In this document: positions 11,708 through 23,239 of the stretch, piece after piece | Position numbering within the stretch: the stretch's first letter is position 1 | Layout: each line of letters begins with the position of its first letter | From: Xylogone sp. PMI_703 | Lineage: Eukaryota; Ascomycota; Leotiomycetes | Direction: 5' to 3' | Assembly (NCBI GenBank): GCA_021399445.1 | Contig: JAJTUQ010000009.1 | Span: 203,501 to 267,500 of the forward strand | Length of the DNA: 64,000 nucleotides | Made by a program: the position numbers and the translations under genes | The notes under the pieces: generated by a model | The model's database searches: none | What the model was told of the DNA's origin: nothing | Seen by the model: only the letters and a program-made list of their open reading frames with translations

Positions 11708-11971
11708 ATGGCCGACCGTCAACAAAGCGGCCTACATGACTTTATTCAACAGCAACAACTCTACATTCCTGAAATAGCTACACATACACAGTTCAAAGCG
11801 AAGTGGAAGTGTATTCTCTTTGACGTATTCAACGACAGCTTCGCTTACGGTTCTTTATACGATAGGTTGTACAATTGGAGTGTTATTTATAACTGTACGT
11901 ACAAAGAGTATAAGAACCGTAAGGATTGGATAAAAGAACGTAGCCGGGCTGTTCAATCCCACATGATATAA
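11708..11971 (+). CDS. Hypothetical 87-residue ORF
   Basis: Open frame of 87 residues, rich in Tyr, Lys and Trp, starting MADRQQSGLHDFIQQQQLYI. No family is recognised, and no signal peptide or membrane segment is visible. It is followed directly by a 26-bp tandem repeat. It may be a fragment of a lost gene or of an element. Confidence 0.25.
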   Translation: MADRQQSGLHDFIQQQQLYIPEIATHTQFKAKWKCILFDVFNDSFAYGSLYDRLYNWSVIYNCTYKEYKNRKDWIKERSRAVQSHMI

Positions 11972-12046
11972 TTGGATGAAGCCGTAACCACCCCATACGG
12001 ATAAAGCCGTAGCCAATCTCATACGTATAAAGCTGTAATTCTACTT
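11972..12046. repeat. Three tandem repeats of about 26 bp
   Basis: Imperfect direct repeats beginning near 11972, 11998 and 12024, with core GGATRAAGCCGTARCCANYC and an ATAC end. The third copy is the most divergent. No function is evident. Confidence 0.6.
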
Positions 12047-12544
12047 ACTAAAACAAAGGCGGCGGCCGGAGGTCGATGGCGTCAAATACCACAAAGATAC
12101 GGATCAAGCTTGAACCAACTCCCAATATTCAAAAACGCCATGGTCGTAGGTCGGTGGTGTCAAATACTAAAAAATGCGTATAAAGCTTGAATTGATGTTG
12201 ATGTTCATTTACGCCGGGGGAGAATCCCATAGGCAGCTACCGAAATGCGCTAATCCTATTCTAGCTATGTCCTAACTCGGTCCAAAGCCCTAAACAGCAG
12301 TACCTCTAACACCTTTTCATACCTTTTCTTTATATACGTTATCTATTCCATCTACTTGGCTTTTCCTAACCTATCCCAATTCCAGAGCCTTCGACCTAAG
12401 TTAAGATCTCTCTCTTCCACCGCAATTGATGAAAAGTATAACTTCCTATTATTGTCAGAAATAGCTGGCCTACTCAAATGTGGGCAACCACATGTAGTAG
12501 GCAGAGGGGTTGTGCTGGATTGCAATAGGCTAGAATACATACGG
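12047..12544. other. Non-coding, degenerate tandem duplication
   Basis: Two related segments start near 12070 and 12148, sharing AGGTCGRTGGYGTCAAATAC about 78 bp apart. The remainder carries no recognisable gene. It may be the decayed 3' continuation of the LINE relic on the minus strand. Confidence 0.35.
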
Positions 12545-13725
12545 TTAGTCATACGAATATAATGGCGACGGTCGTAGCTTTGCAAGCTCTCGTCGATATA
12601 CTGGACATCCTGGATCAGTAGCTTTGTGAGCGCCTTTTGCAGCACATTTGAAGGTTGTCGAAGTACGTGTTGATGCTGAGTGCCCTGAAAGTGCACATTG
12701 GCCGCAGATTGGAGCCGGTGCCTTACACCGGTAATGTAGATGGCCGTATAGATGACACCGATAACACCGTGCAGGTTGGCGACTAATGACGAATGGGCGA
12801 GTGAATGCGCACTCCCCATTTGCCATAGTAACCATCATTTTTGCAAGAAGCCTATCAACCTCCTCTTTCGTATCCAAGTGCACAATCATCGAGCGATATT
12901 CCTTATCCACTGACACGCTTCCTAGCCACCGCATCTTATGAACCTTGACCTTATTCATTTGACCGAAGAGTGTACAGCCCATCTCGTCTGTTGATACTGT
13001 ATGATGTACCCTGTCAACCTTCATTGGATTGTTCTCCATATAACGTTCCTCTATCGAAGTATGTCTTCAGCCAAACATCATCCCTTCGTGCCTTATCGAC
13101 ATCCTCGTCTCGGAAGAGAAGCCGATAGCGACCATTTCCTTTAGAGTTGACTCCCAAGCATGCAATACCCTTGTCCTTAAGGGCTTCGTTCACACGTCTG
13201 CGCACTGTACCAGCGCTTCCTTCCTTGATCTCGGGGATTGTAACTCGGCTCAGGTACAGCCCAACCCCTGGGATCTGACTCGGGACTATAGACGGCGCTG
13301 GAAACGATGATGGCGGTGACGGCGGTGACGGCGGAGCAGGGTTCGTGGAGGGAGTTGGTACCATCCGTGGGAAAAGCTCGTTTCGTATGAGCTCTTCCAG
13401 GGCCTTCGATACGTTTCTCTGCCTTCTCAGCACCGTGCTCTGCGGTCGCGAGAGCAGTCTCGACTCGTTTGAGAAGGTCTCTAACTTCCGTCCACTCGTC
13501 GGTACATAATGTCGCTAGAGCCGGTTTCGATGCTGTAGCTTTCGTAGAGTTGGTTCTCTTGGCTCGTGGAGGCAAGTTGGGCTCGAAGGGCTGCGTGCGC
13601 TTCAAAGGCCATCCACGGGTACTCGTAGCTTCTACAGTGATCGACTTGTCGTCATCCAATTCGTTGAGCAATTCGAAGGCATTGCTCTTTGGGGTGTTCC
13701 TGGTGCTCTTGCTGTTCTTTGGCAT
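12545..13725 (-). mobile_element. Tad-like LINE ORF1 (gag), frameshifted
   Basis: Gag-like ORF1 of a non-LTR retrotransposon. The N-terminus at 13725 (MPKNSKSTRNTPKSNAFELL) runs through a proline-rich linker (PPSPPSPPSS) and an RRM-like middle to zinc knuckles: CYRCHLYGHLHYRC (CCHC), CGQCALSGH and a third Cys/His group. The frame shifts at about 13405 and again at about 13040, so the protein is broken. No reverse transcriptase follows, so ORF2 is missing. The 5' end lies within 20 bp of a palindromic MITE-like unit that may be its own 5'UTR. Confidence 0.75.
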
Positions 13726-13740
13726 CTTCCTTCAATCTTA

Positions 13741-14342
13741 TATATGTTCCCGCCCATACACCAATACCGCCGATTCGCCAATGGCCTAGGCCATACACCA
13801 ATATCGCCATTTGCGTATGGACTAGACCATACGCCAATGGCTTACCATCAACCTCATCAACAATCTTATGCCTGAGCTCAATATCAATAATTTTTACTTA
13901 AATATAATTGTGAATATTAATATTATTTATATTAATTAAAATATACCAGTAGAACAAAGTGTAATTATACAGATAGATAAAGTATACTATAAGCTTTATA
14001 GAGTATCGCTTACGGGCTTCACGGGGTAACGTTTATAAGCTTGTAAGGCTTGTAGAGCCTGTAAAGCCTGTAAGCGGTGTGCTACAAAGCCTATAATCTA
14101 TATCATTCGGGGCTTAAAAGCTTAACAGTAACCATAACAGGATTAGTAACAAAAATATTGTATTTGATAATAATGAACCACAATTAGTCAATACTGGACG
14201 CATAAATAAAATTAGTTAGAATTTGATAGTAATAATGTTGAAATTGGTAAGCCATTGGCGTATGGTCTAGTCCATACGCAAATGGCGAATGGACTAGTCC
14301 ATTGGCGAATGGGCGGTATTGGTGTATGGGCGGGAACATATA
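13741..14342. mobile_element. Palindromic MITE-like element
   Basis: About 95-bp terminal inverted repeats (13741-13838 and 14250-14342), both beginning TATATGTTCCCGCCCATACA when read inward, enclose AT-rich non-coding DNA. The repeats contain internal reiterations of CCATACACCAATA/CGCCAATGG. A TA or TATA target duplication is possible but ambiguous. It sits immediately upstream of the LINE ORF1 start. Confidence 0.7.
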
Positions 14343-14638
14343 TTAATATAAATAATAATATGAACCCTTCATTACAACACCGAATCAGTGCGTATTAACA
14401 GAATTGGTAATCTTACAACGAAAGAATTGTTCCATTTCTGAGATAAATTGTAATCCACGAACCTGAATAGTTGTCAGAACTTGCCTTTCTGAGCATTTTG
14501 ATTCTAATAGCTAAGGTCATTTAATCTCGAGTCATGCTGGCCATATCAGACCTGTTCCATGAAAAATTGGCCAATGTTTGTAATATAAATATGTGACTTC
14601 ACTCCCTGTTAAGCCCTATGAAGGGAGCACGAAATTTC

Positions 14639-15597
14639 TTAGAGAGCTGCATAGACATTAACAAACTCGGGTGTTGCAGCAACAATATCCGTGTAGCAAC
14701 TCAGGCGAGTTGGGATAAGTCCACTCCGGCCGACATCTCGCATCCGCACGAGAAATACAATCAATGATGCGTCCAGCGCTGTGGGCGCGTCGCCGCCAAA
14801 AATCCATATGCTTTGCCTCTCATTACCCTTGGATTGTAGACGTGCCTCGATCAGCCCCTCCACCTCGACCAAGAATGCTCGTGCACGTTCTACCTCCGCC
14901 GCCACAGTTTCAGGGAGAAGTCCGTCAACTTTTTCTGACTCGATACTACCATAGACAGCGGTCAGCGAATGAAAATGTGCTATCTGAGAATTATGGAACA
15001 CAGAACGTAATATATAACAAGTCGAGTTAGAGAGGAGACTTACACTGTTAATTTGTACTCCAATGCAGCACGGTATCTCGATGAGATGTCAGGACGCGCC
15101 AAGCGCTCCAGAACGCCGTTTTTAAAGGTCGTGGCAAGCGAGGGCCGTGTGTTGAAGGACAAGGAGAAAAAATTGATAGCGTGCAAGTCACGCAGTAGAC
15201 GGTTGATAAGGGTGACGTGCTCAGGTGGTCGAAGGCTAGGAAACCGTTCACAGGCATAAAATGTAATGTCGAGGCTATCTCGTATCGGTGTCGAGAGGAT
15301 ACCAGGACTTGCGAGCACTGGAACCTTGGACAATTCAGCATTTTTCCCGAAGCAGACTGCCTAGGGACTATTGGTTCGAGTTCTAACCTGGCCTTTGGGA
15401 TTCACATCACATAGAAAGTGCTCCTCAAGATGGGCATTCTTAAATATGTCTACTTCGTGTAGCTCAAGAATCATATCGGAATCGCCGCTTGTAGAGGGGC
15501 CACTGATGGCGAACATGTACCGGACCATGAGCGAGCAGATAGATTGGCGATGGTGATAGAGTGTGAAGGTCTCTTTTGGTTTCTTTATCTGCGCCAT
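14639..15597 (-). CDS. Glutathione S-transferase
   Basis: Cytosolic GST conjugating glutathione to electrophiles, or acting in secondary metabolism. Three exons, 15597-15388, 15324-15046 and 14983-14639, give 277 residues; both introns (63 and 62 bp) keep frame. The donor of intron 2 is weak (GTGTAA). The N-terminal thioredoxin-like half starts FTLYHHRQSICSLMVRY, with the catalytic-type Ser/Cys region and the cis-Pro motif NPKGQVPVLAS. The C-terminal helical domain begins near RPPEHVTLINRLLRDLHAIN. No internal stop. The 5' flank (15.6-16.7 kb) holds no gene, and the nearest downstream neighbour is the palindromic MITE. Confidence 0.85.
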
Positions 15598-16695
15598 GAT
15601 GAGAAGCTCTGTTCAAGGTTGTGGTCAAGTGTAAATTCCAGATTTCGATCGAACCGTGACCGCCGTATGATCTTATTATTAAGAACGACTAGAAAGCATC
15701 AAGAGAGTCATCTGCGGGTAGTTATTGCCATTCCGGAAGCCGTATTTAATGTTTCGTAGCGACAAAGATTATTGGGGATACCCCGCCATCTTCCGTGCGC
15801 GACGAAATTGGAAGCCTGTAAGGATTCGCATTTCCGCTCACCACTTCGCCGAACTACTCCTGCTCCCCTAAGAATCACCGAATTCACTAGGCGGCCAGCT
15901 CTGGCGGAACCATCCGTATTCTTCATGGAAGTTTCTCGGGGTGCCGAGTGTCTCGGTCTTAACACAATATTTGTTTGTCTTGTTGCTGTTTCCTTCATAC
16001 GTCGACATCTTTCGGGGATCCGATGGATGTTTGTACGCACAGTTCGGCTGATCCGAACTACGAAGCCCTACACTACGCATGCAAGAACTGCAATAGGGCC
16101 GGATAGCCCCGAACTTTGGCTATGCCTGCCCACCAGATACGTCCGTAAACACTCTTTGTTAATTGTTAGTTTTTTTCGGTCACGGCTTCCTTCTCTGGCA
16201 TTTGCTCAATTAAGGCAAGACACAACTAAGCTTCGATACCTGTTTACACCGCCTTGTGGCCCACACCGCCATATGGCCCAAGCGAAATCAGGTGCCCCTT
16301 TTCACCCATTATCATCAACAACTCCAAATTGACTGTTCTTATGATATTTCTACTACGTAAAATTGTATGGAAATTGTATCTCTGGTACCTACAGAACATA
16401 TTGGATTGTGTTTGAACTCACTACAGGGTAATATTAGTGGTATTTTTAAGCTAAAAGCTTAACTGATTAGCATTCTGACCGTATGAAACCACCATTCAAC
16501 CTCCCAATTCTTAAAGCCAAATATAACTTCTAACTCAAGAATTAAGCTAGCTACTACGTCGCAAATAACTCTGAATTTGACTGAAAGTGCTATTGTGTTA
16601 TATCTGACGTTGTAAGCTGGTGTACCCCATCTATATTAAATCTTACAATCATACCTGACTAATTATTAGCAAGATCTGAGTTCATATTCGTTATT
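15598..16695. other. Intergenic, no supported gene
   Basis: The longest frame (15772-16332, plus) has no domain and a composition expected for chance reading of GC-richer DNA. The rest is AT-rich. It includes the GST promoter. Confidence 0.4.
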
Positions 16696-17525
16696 ATGGT
16701 GTTTCGTAACGTTTCACAAACTCTTTCAGAGGAGGTTCCCATCCAGAAACGCTATCAGATGGCTGTAAAGATGTATACACGCCGTCTTCACACTCTAAGG
16801 GAGCTACCCCTTCGAGAGGTTGCCAGAATGCATGGTTTGCCTTATAAAACACTCCAAGGTCGCGTTATCGGGTGTACTTCTATAGCTGTACGCTCTGTTC
16901 GTCGGCAAAAGTTTACACCTGAAGAAGAAAAAGCAATTAAGGAATGTGCTATACAGCTGTATAGTTGGGAGTGGCCTCCTACAACCACACAACTTCGTAT
17001 GTTGGCCAGCCATTGCTTGAAACAAGAGAATTTTGATTCGTCACTTGGTATAAACTAGCATTTGAAATTCTTAAAGCGCCATTCTGATCTTTATTCCATA
17101 ATATCTTCCCCAAGAGTTAGAGATCGGCAAGTTGCCTCAGACCCAGCAATATTTCAACACTGGTTTGACTTATTTAAGGAAACCAGAAAGAAATATAAGA
17201 TTGAAGATGACGATATCTATAATATGGACGAAAAATCGTTATGTTAGGTGTTGCTGGCAAACAACGTGTAATTATCCCTAAAAGGGAGAAAAATCCAGAC
17301 CTTTCTGGAGGCTCTGGGAATCGCGATTGGGCTACTGCTACTGAGTGTATATCTTTAACTGGCCGTGTTCTCCCTTCTTGGACCATATTCAAAGGCGTTA
17401 TATGTCAAAATAAGTGGCATTGTGCCTTAGAACGTTGTGGTCGCGCTCAGAGTGGTTACCATCTTGCAACTGCTCCTAATGGATGGACAAACAACGAATT
17501 AGGGCTTGAATGGTTGAAATTTTAA
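16696..17525 (+). mobile_element. pogo-like transposase relic
   Basis: A pogo/Fot1-superfamily transposase of a different subfamily from the other copies. An N-terminal HTH (LREVARMHGLPYKTLQGR) is followed by a CENP-B-type region (KFLKRHSDLYSIISSPRVRD) and the catalytic DDDIYNMDEK segment, then SGGSGNRDWATATECISLTG. There is an in-frame TAG at 17056-17058, where relatives carry Trp before the FLKRH motif, and a frameshift at about 17235-17245. It ends at 17525 close to the 3' end of a hAT element. It is inactive. Confidence 0.75.
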
Positions 17526-17605
17526 TGGAGGGAGCTTATGACCTTGTGTGGAAAGCTATGATTATAGTCTGTGCATAGATATTGAAGATAATAAAATTTA
17601 ACTAG

Positions 17606-19885
17606 CTACCTCTCAAGTCTCTCTTCGGAAATATTGCTCCTTTGCCAGTGTTTTAAGCATTCAATTTGCTCAATAATTTCAGCTGACAACTGTGCCCTTT
17701 CCCATGAGACCGTACGGCGTGCCTCTGAAAAGACTCGCTCAGGTTCATCACTCGTTGCTGGAATCGATGGAATGTCAATTGCCATATATGAAAGCCTTGG
17801 CCAACGCTTTTGCTGTTGATCCTGACACCACCATGTTAGAGCACTTATACAGATCTCATATGGATACTCAGAATTATAATCCTCAAATTCATCTTGACTC
17901 ACTGGTCGAGCAAATTTGCCTAGGTCTTGGGCAATTTGATCAAAGTCATCAAGATCTGGAGATGCATTCTTTTCGTACAATGGCATGACCATATGAAAAG
18001 ATACCTTTTCTCGATACTCTTCCCACAATTTTTTAACCTTCTGCAGTGTAGGCTTTTGCTAACTCTTTCTCCAGTTCGCCTGAATATATCTTGTACGACG
18101 AGCAGGATGAAGGATAAGTGCTGCAGCATAGAGAGGCGAATCATCTGATTTACTGTAGTACTTGTCAAAGGTGTCCCAGCCATTCTGGATCCGGGCACAG
18201 AATTCCCTATCCGATGCATGCTCAACCTGCCGTACGACGTTAGAAAGATCCTATCCCAAAGGAAGCGGACTTACGAGGACTTTTTCAAAGTGCTTTATAA
18301 TAACATCCATCACAAAAAGCACATTATCAATTGTTGCCTGATCACTTTGTGTTTTCAGAGTTGCTCGGTCAAATAGACTTAGGAATTTGCTTGTTGTACG
18401 AAGCTTCTCCCAGTCGGCTGGAGATAGATACTCTGCTTTAAGAGTATTAAGATGCTTTTTGGTATAGCTGTCAAGAGCAGCATCAAACTGAAGAGCCACA
18501 TAAAGCATATGATACCAGCTATTCCACCTTGTGCGATTATCAAGTGGAATCAACCTCCCGGCTAGATCTTTAAACTCCTTTGTACGGCCAGCCGAACCAT
18601 GAATATGTGTTACAATATTGTGAAGCTTTCCAAGTGGCCCTATTGAGCGGAAAGTAGCTTGTCTCTGTATATTATGCCCTCTATCTTCTATTGCTTCTTG
18701 TTCATCGTACAAGCTAAGTTGCTCAATATCCACCACTCTTGAAATAGGAAGGCTTGTACAGCCAAGTTAATAACATGGCCAATACAAAAGATTCGCCGGT
18801 ATTTTGGATCCCACTCAATCTCTTCTTCTTCCCTAAGGTACTTGGCCACTGTGCGGCAGAGCTTGTCGTTTGCAGTGTGATTATCACAGACAATAGCCCC
18901 AAGCTTTTGGACAATCCCGTAGTCTTTCAATACTGGAAGAAGAGTGATAAACTGCTCCTCTCCACTATGATTTGCCACTGTACGAAGAGCAAGAAGAGCT
19001 TTTGATAACTTCTCCTGACTTTGCTCAACAAAATGGGCACAAATCCCAAGGAAAAGAAGCCGATTGGGGGATGTCCAGATATCTAACGAAAGATGAACAC
19101 TTGACAATGCTGATTGAAGCTTTTTTCGTACAATATCCTTTTGAGCCTGCCATGATTGTTCGATCTTCTTGGGAACTGAGGAATGCGCCGTAATAATATA
19201 GCCCTCTGATTCTGGATTAAGCACTTGACAAAGTGTATGAAATTCAGGCCACTCAACAAGGCGGAATGGAAGGTTCCGCACAACAATTAAAGATACCAAT
19301 GCCTCATCGATAATACCTTGATTTAAGACTTTTTGAAAAATTTTAGCATCAACTTCTTGTGTTTGACCTGAGCACTCTGCTTTCTCGTACAGTTGTCGTA
19401 ATCGATCGATTATTGATTGTTGTGATGCGGTTGGAGTTGATTTCAACATAGATCTGGTGCTTTGATCTGAGATGGCCTCGCATATTGGTAGTAACTGAGG
19501 TGCCGTACGGCGATTCTTGACAGTGGACGCAGTATTTCATTGGACCAGTTCCCTGAAATTGAGGCTCTCCATTCTGTGGTGGACGAGTATGGGCCCATGT
19601 CATTTGACCCCTTAAGGTCTTTCCCCTTTTTAACTCGGTTTCAGTTGAATCTAGGGTAGATAAATGTATAGAATTAGATGAATCTGCGTCAAAATCCATA
19701 TTTCGTATGAATGCTAGTAAAAATAAGGATTAGATGAAGCAAGACTCAAGAAGCCAGATTCAAGCGAGGAAGGAAGTAGGGGCGGTGAGATTCTGCCGAT
19801 TCATCGATGAATTATCGAATAATTATCGCTATCGACGATAACGATAATCACTGATGGTTATCGATAAGGAACTTATCGATGACCA
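17606..19885 (-). mobile_element. hAT element 1 (decayed transposase)
   Basis: A hAT transposase reading from 19699 to 17606. Order: a BED-type finger (YCVHCQESPYGTSVTTNMRGHLRSKH), the SLIVVRNLPFRLVEWPEF segment, the catalytic DDE region (SLDIWTSPNRLLFLGICAH, CDNHTANDKL, CIGHVINLAVQAFLF), RLIPLDNRTRWNSW, and the C-terminal dimerisation region (IPATSDEPERVFSEARRTVSWER). Frameshifts lie at about 19445 and 18740. A spliceosomal intron starts after VLVS at about 18263 (GTAAGT) and ends near 18232; the same position has an intron in hAT element 2. The 5' end around 19795-19885 is dense in ATCGAT/TATCGATAA motifs, probably subterminal transposase sites. Confidence 0.85.
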
Positions 19886-20108
19886 GCCTGGTACCACCCC
19901 GATGTCAATGGTTCTTATACCTCCTGCTGAACAACAACAGCACCAGATTCAGAATGATATCCATATGGGAGACGCCTTTGCTGGAGCGCTGCCTCCATCC
20001 ACTATGTTGCAGATGCAGATTCAAGATTTCACATGGTTGGAGTCTCTACCCGCTGATCTCCTAGCCGGTGAATACGAGGATTTTTCGGAGATGTTTGAAG
20101 CATTATGA
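19886..20108 (+). pseudogene. C-terminal remnant of a host gene
   Basis: Downstream of the hAT end, an open frame rich in Gln, Pro and acidic residues runs to a stop at 20108, ending in acidic/hydrophobic sequence (TWLESLPADLLAGEYEDFSE). This looks like the activation-type tail of a fungal transcription factor whose 5' part was separated by the hAT insertion. No DNA-binding domain can be found on the other side of the transposons. The assignment is inference from composition only. Confidence 0.35.
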
Positions 20109-20605
20109 TGTATGAATTTTGTAATACTAACTGACATGAAAACGTGAGGTTAGAAACGAATACCATCCTTGGGGTTCGTTTCTTTTATGTATCGCTAGTA
20201 GGTTAAACGGAGGGATGAGGAATGTCTAGGTAACTTAAAAGTAGTATAACTAATGTATGAAACAAACTTCCTGGATTCTTATATGAGAATTTCCCTTCAA
20301 GCTGTGAATTTAAGCATCTCTCCCTTCCTCCCCTTCTCTGGCGAAGGCGTTCACAATTCCTATTACTTGATAAGATAGCAGTCAACCAGATGGTTATTAA
20401 AAAGCAAGAGAACGGACTTCCGTCTAAAATTGGCTGTGGCTATGCGGTTATTTGGTTCAGTTTTACCACGGATTGAGAATATCAGAATAATACCGTGAAG
20501 GTAGGAAACATTATAATCAGAGGAAATGAAAAGTCAAAGTTCATGCAATATTAATCTCATTCTTCGGGAATTTTCCCTTTCGTTTGAATACTCATTTCCA
20601 CGCTT
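20109..20605. other. Intergenic, nothing recognised
   Basis: 3' flank of the FAD monooxygenase pseudogene and of the truncated plus-strand ORF. No coding, repeat or RNA signal was seen. Confidence 0.4.
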
Positions 20606-22063
20606 TTAGGACCACAACTTCTCAACCTCCGCAACCGGATCGTGACTGTAAGCCCACTCCGTCAGAACGGGATCACTCCACTGATTAGGACTCTCCTTGA
20701 CCGGTGTGCCTTCCACTTCTGCCCTCAGTGCTTCATCACGAGCTTGCTGCACCGGTCCATCCGGGATATGCAATATAAGCCCATGTCCATAGCTTGCCGA
20801 ATGCACAAGTTTGACGCGGGGCTTACGAGCTTTGATCCACTTGAAGATCGCACTAGAGAGGTCCCTGTCGGGATTCTTGACATGCTTCAGCGATGCTACC
20901 AATGCAGCGGCATCCTCAACCGCCATTGCAGCTCCCAGAGCCATGTACGGCACCATAGCGTGCGCAGCGTCACCTGTTAGCACAATTTTACCGGATTCAG
21001 AAGCCTAGATTTCGGGGATATTGATATGGTCTATTGGCCATTCCACAGTCGAAGTGACCATTCCAAGGAGTCGTTGTATAACCGGATCCCAATTAGCGTA
21101 GTGCTCTCCCACCCCCCCCAGGACCCCAGGCATGGGGCTACCGTCCCCGTACGCAGGATCATAGGGATGAGTGAGTACCAAGTTGAACCGCTCTCCTCCT
21201 GTGATGGCATAGCTCATGATGTGGCGATCGTGTCCCACCCTAGTATATGAGAGTTAATCATATTGGTCTTTTCTTCATAGTCAAGATATGCTTTACCAGA
21301 GGTGCAGGTTTGGACTTTCAGCCATTGATTTTGTCAAGGGATCTGCCTTGATTTGTGCCATGTCAACAGTAGCTCGATATGCAGCGAGTCCATGACCAAA
21401 AGGTCCTTTGTCTTTTGTACCATTCAACACCCGTCGTGCCAATGATTTTAACCCTTTTTGGTGGGAGTAGAATTAGCGGCTTCTCCTTGCAGCTTAAGGA
21501 TATGTGTTGGCTTACCGTCGGCAGCAATGATTAAGTCAGCTTTGATGACTTGTCCATCCCCAAACACTACAGAGCCTTCTCCAGGGTTATACTTTTCCAC
21601 TCTTTTCTTCAAGTGGACTGGAACGCCCAGTTCTTGTGTTCGTTCGTGCAATGCCTCGTGGAGATGAGCTCGATGCGTCACATAGTACGGCGATCCGAAC
21701 CGTTGCTCACTCTCTGGGTTGAGCTTTGCTTGACCGATAATGGTCCCGTCTTGCCAACGCTTCCAAAGCAGAGCGGTGGGAATGACGGAACGATGCTCCA
21801 GAGCAGACTTGAGACCCCAGGAATGAAGAATGCGTGTGGAATTTGGAGGGATTTGGATGCCGGCTCCGACCTGAATATTTTAGCAGTAGGATCTTTCCAG
21901 AGAAGGTGGAGATATGCGCCTACCTCGCTCAAAGCATTGGCCTGTTCATAAACCTGGACCCTATGGCCCATTCGCTTCAACGCAATTGCATTAGATAGAC
22001 CTCCAACACCAGCGCCGATAATAGCTATATCTAGTTTTGCCCATGATTGATTCGTCGTTCCTT
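20606..22063 (-). pseudogene. Salicylate-hydroxylase-like FAD monooxygenase, one stop
   Basis: Class A flavoprotein monooxygenase that would hydroxylate an aromatic substrate with NAD(P)H and O2. Exons: about 22063-21924, 21870-21516, 21453-21297 and 21239-20606; introns of 53, 62 and 57 bp keep phase. The Rossmann motif IIGAGVGGL is near the N-terminus, the middle DG-type motif is in LIIAADG, and the FAD-ribityl GD motif is in VLTGDAAHAMVPYMALGAA. A TAG at 21005-21007 interrupts exon 4 between INIPEI and ASESGKIVLTGD, where relatives usually carry Trp. TGG-to-TAG fits a G-to-A RIP-type change. The frame stays open on both sides. No in-frame ATG was found upstream of the Rossmann motif, so the start is unresolved or lost. 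Confidence 0.82.
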
Positions 22064-23239
22064 TTTTGGTATTCGTTGCAATGCCAGTCTTCTCTTTGAA
22101 GAGTTAGGGAACGGCAATGTGAGAGCGAGTTCCTTTAAGCCGCGGAGTTGTCGGATAAAATTGTATGACCCAGAAGGATAGTCAGGAATCTATTCAGTCA
22201 AAACGATCAAGTAAATCAGCATTCTAAGAAGTCGGGGTTGAAGCGCGAGAAGAATGTACCTCTATCTTTTCTAATTCTACATTCATGATGATTTACCTCA
22301 GATAAAGTACTTACTTTCGCAGAAGCTATGGTAGGTATAGGGTCGTATTCAGGATAAACAACTTATCCATTTCCCCACTGCGAAATAAAGCAGTCAAGGT
22401 TATAAGAGTTTTGGATTGCGAACTAAAGTGGCTGAATACCCAGGGCACCGCGAGTCTCACATGATGTGTGATACAGCGGCATATGTCTGCGGCGTTCTCA
22501 TGGAGGCAGATTTCTACGCATAGATCCGAGGTTGGCCCGACATAACTATTTGTACGAATCTCGGCGTTACCCCCGATGTTCATCAAGACCGACTTCGGTG
22601 GACCCCGAACTCTTTGTTTACTGTCATGCCTGAGGCAGAAGTTGCAAGTCCGGCCACTCTCCAGTGTTTGGTGATTGGACGTCTGAATAAGCTTATAATG
22701 GCCTGCGACGACTCTCACCTCCCCGTGGTGCAGGCCGGGAACCTGGGAATGTATTCTCAGAGCTAAGAAGAGTTGACCCCTCGAGCGATTACGATGACTT
22801 GTGCGAGAACGAGCGACGACATTGCGGTGAGGCTACGTGAGTCTCGGTTTGATCACAACAATGCGAGGCGCCTAGGTCAGTAGTGTGGGCGACGATGGAA
22901 GAATTGGCAGGGAGGATGAAGGATTAGGCCTCGAAGGTCTTCACACCGGTGTTCCGGGAGGGAGGAAGCAGGCCGTCGAAGTGAGAGGTTGAGGCCCTGG
23001 GATTCCTTCACTGCCTTCAACATTCAGCGCTCGGCACCTCTGTACACGGTGCGGTTGCTACAATTATTTCGGATCGCTGGACTACGTGGCAGTTGGAGCG
23101 TGTGGAGTTTCGACTGCCCACCAAACGTTCTCTACTCTAACCTATTTTCAATCCAGCACAACCCCTCTACCACCGCATGCAGTTGCCGGCATCTAGGTGG
23201 TTAGCAGGCAGGCAGATCAACCACCCCAAGTAGAAAGGA
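22064..23239. other. Intergenic, nothing recognised
   Basis: Over 1.1 kb without a supported gene; the longest minus frame (22326-22718) has no domain or coding character. It lies between the FAD monooxygenase 5' end and the 3' end of hAT element 2. Confidence 0.4.

Noticed and set aside
15772..16332. 186-codon plus-strand ORF upstream of the GST gene
   Set aside because: No domain, odd composition rich in Arg, Pro and Thr without periodicity, and an overlapping minus frame of similar length; most likely a chance frame.
22326..22718. 130-codon minus ORF
   Set aside because: No recognisable motif, no splice-supported extension and no flanking gene context; not supported as a gene.
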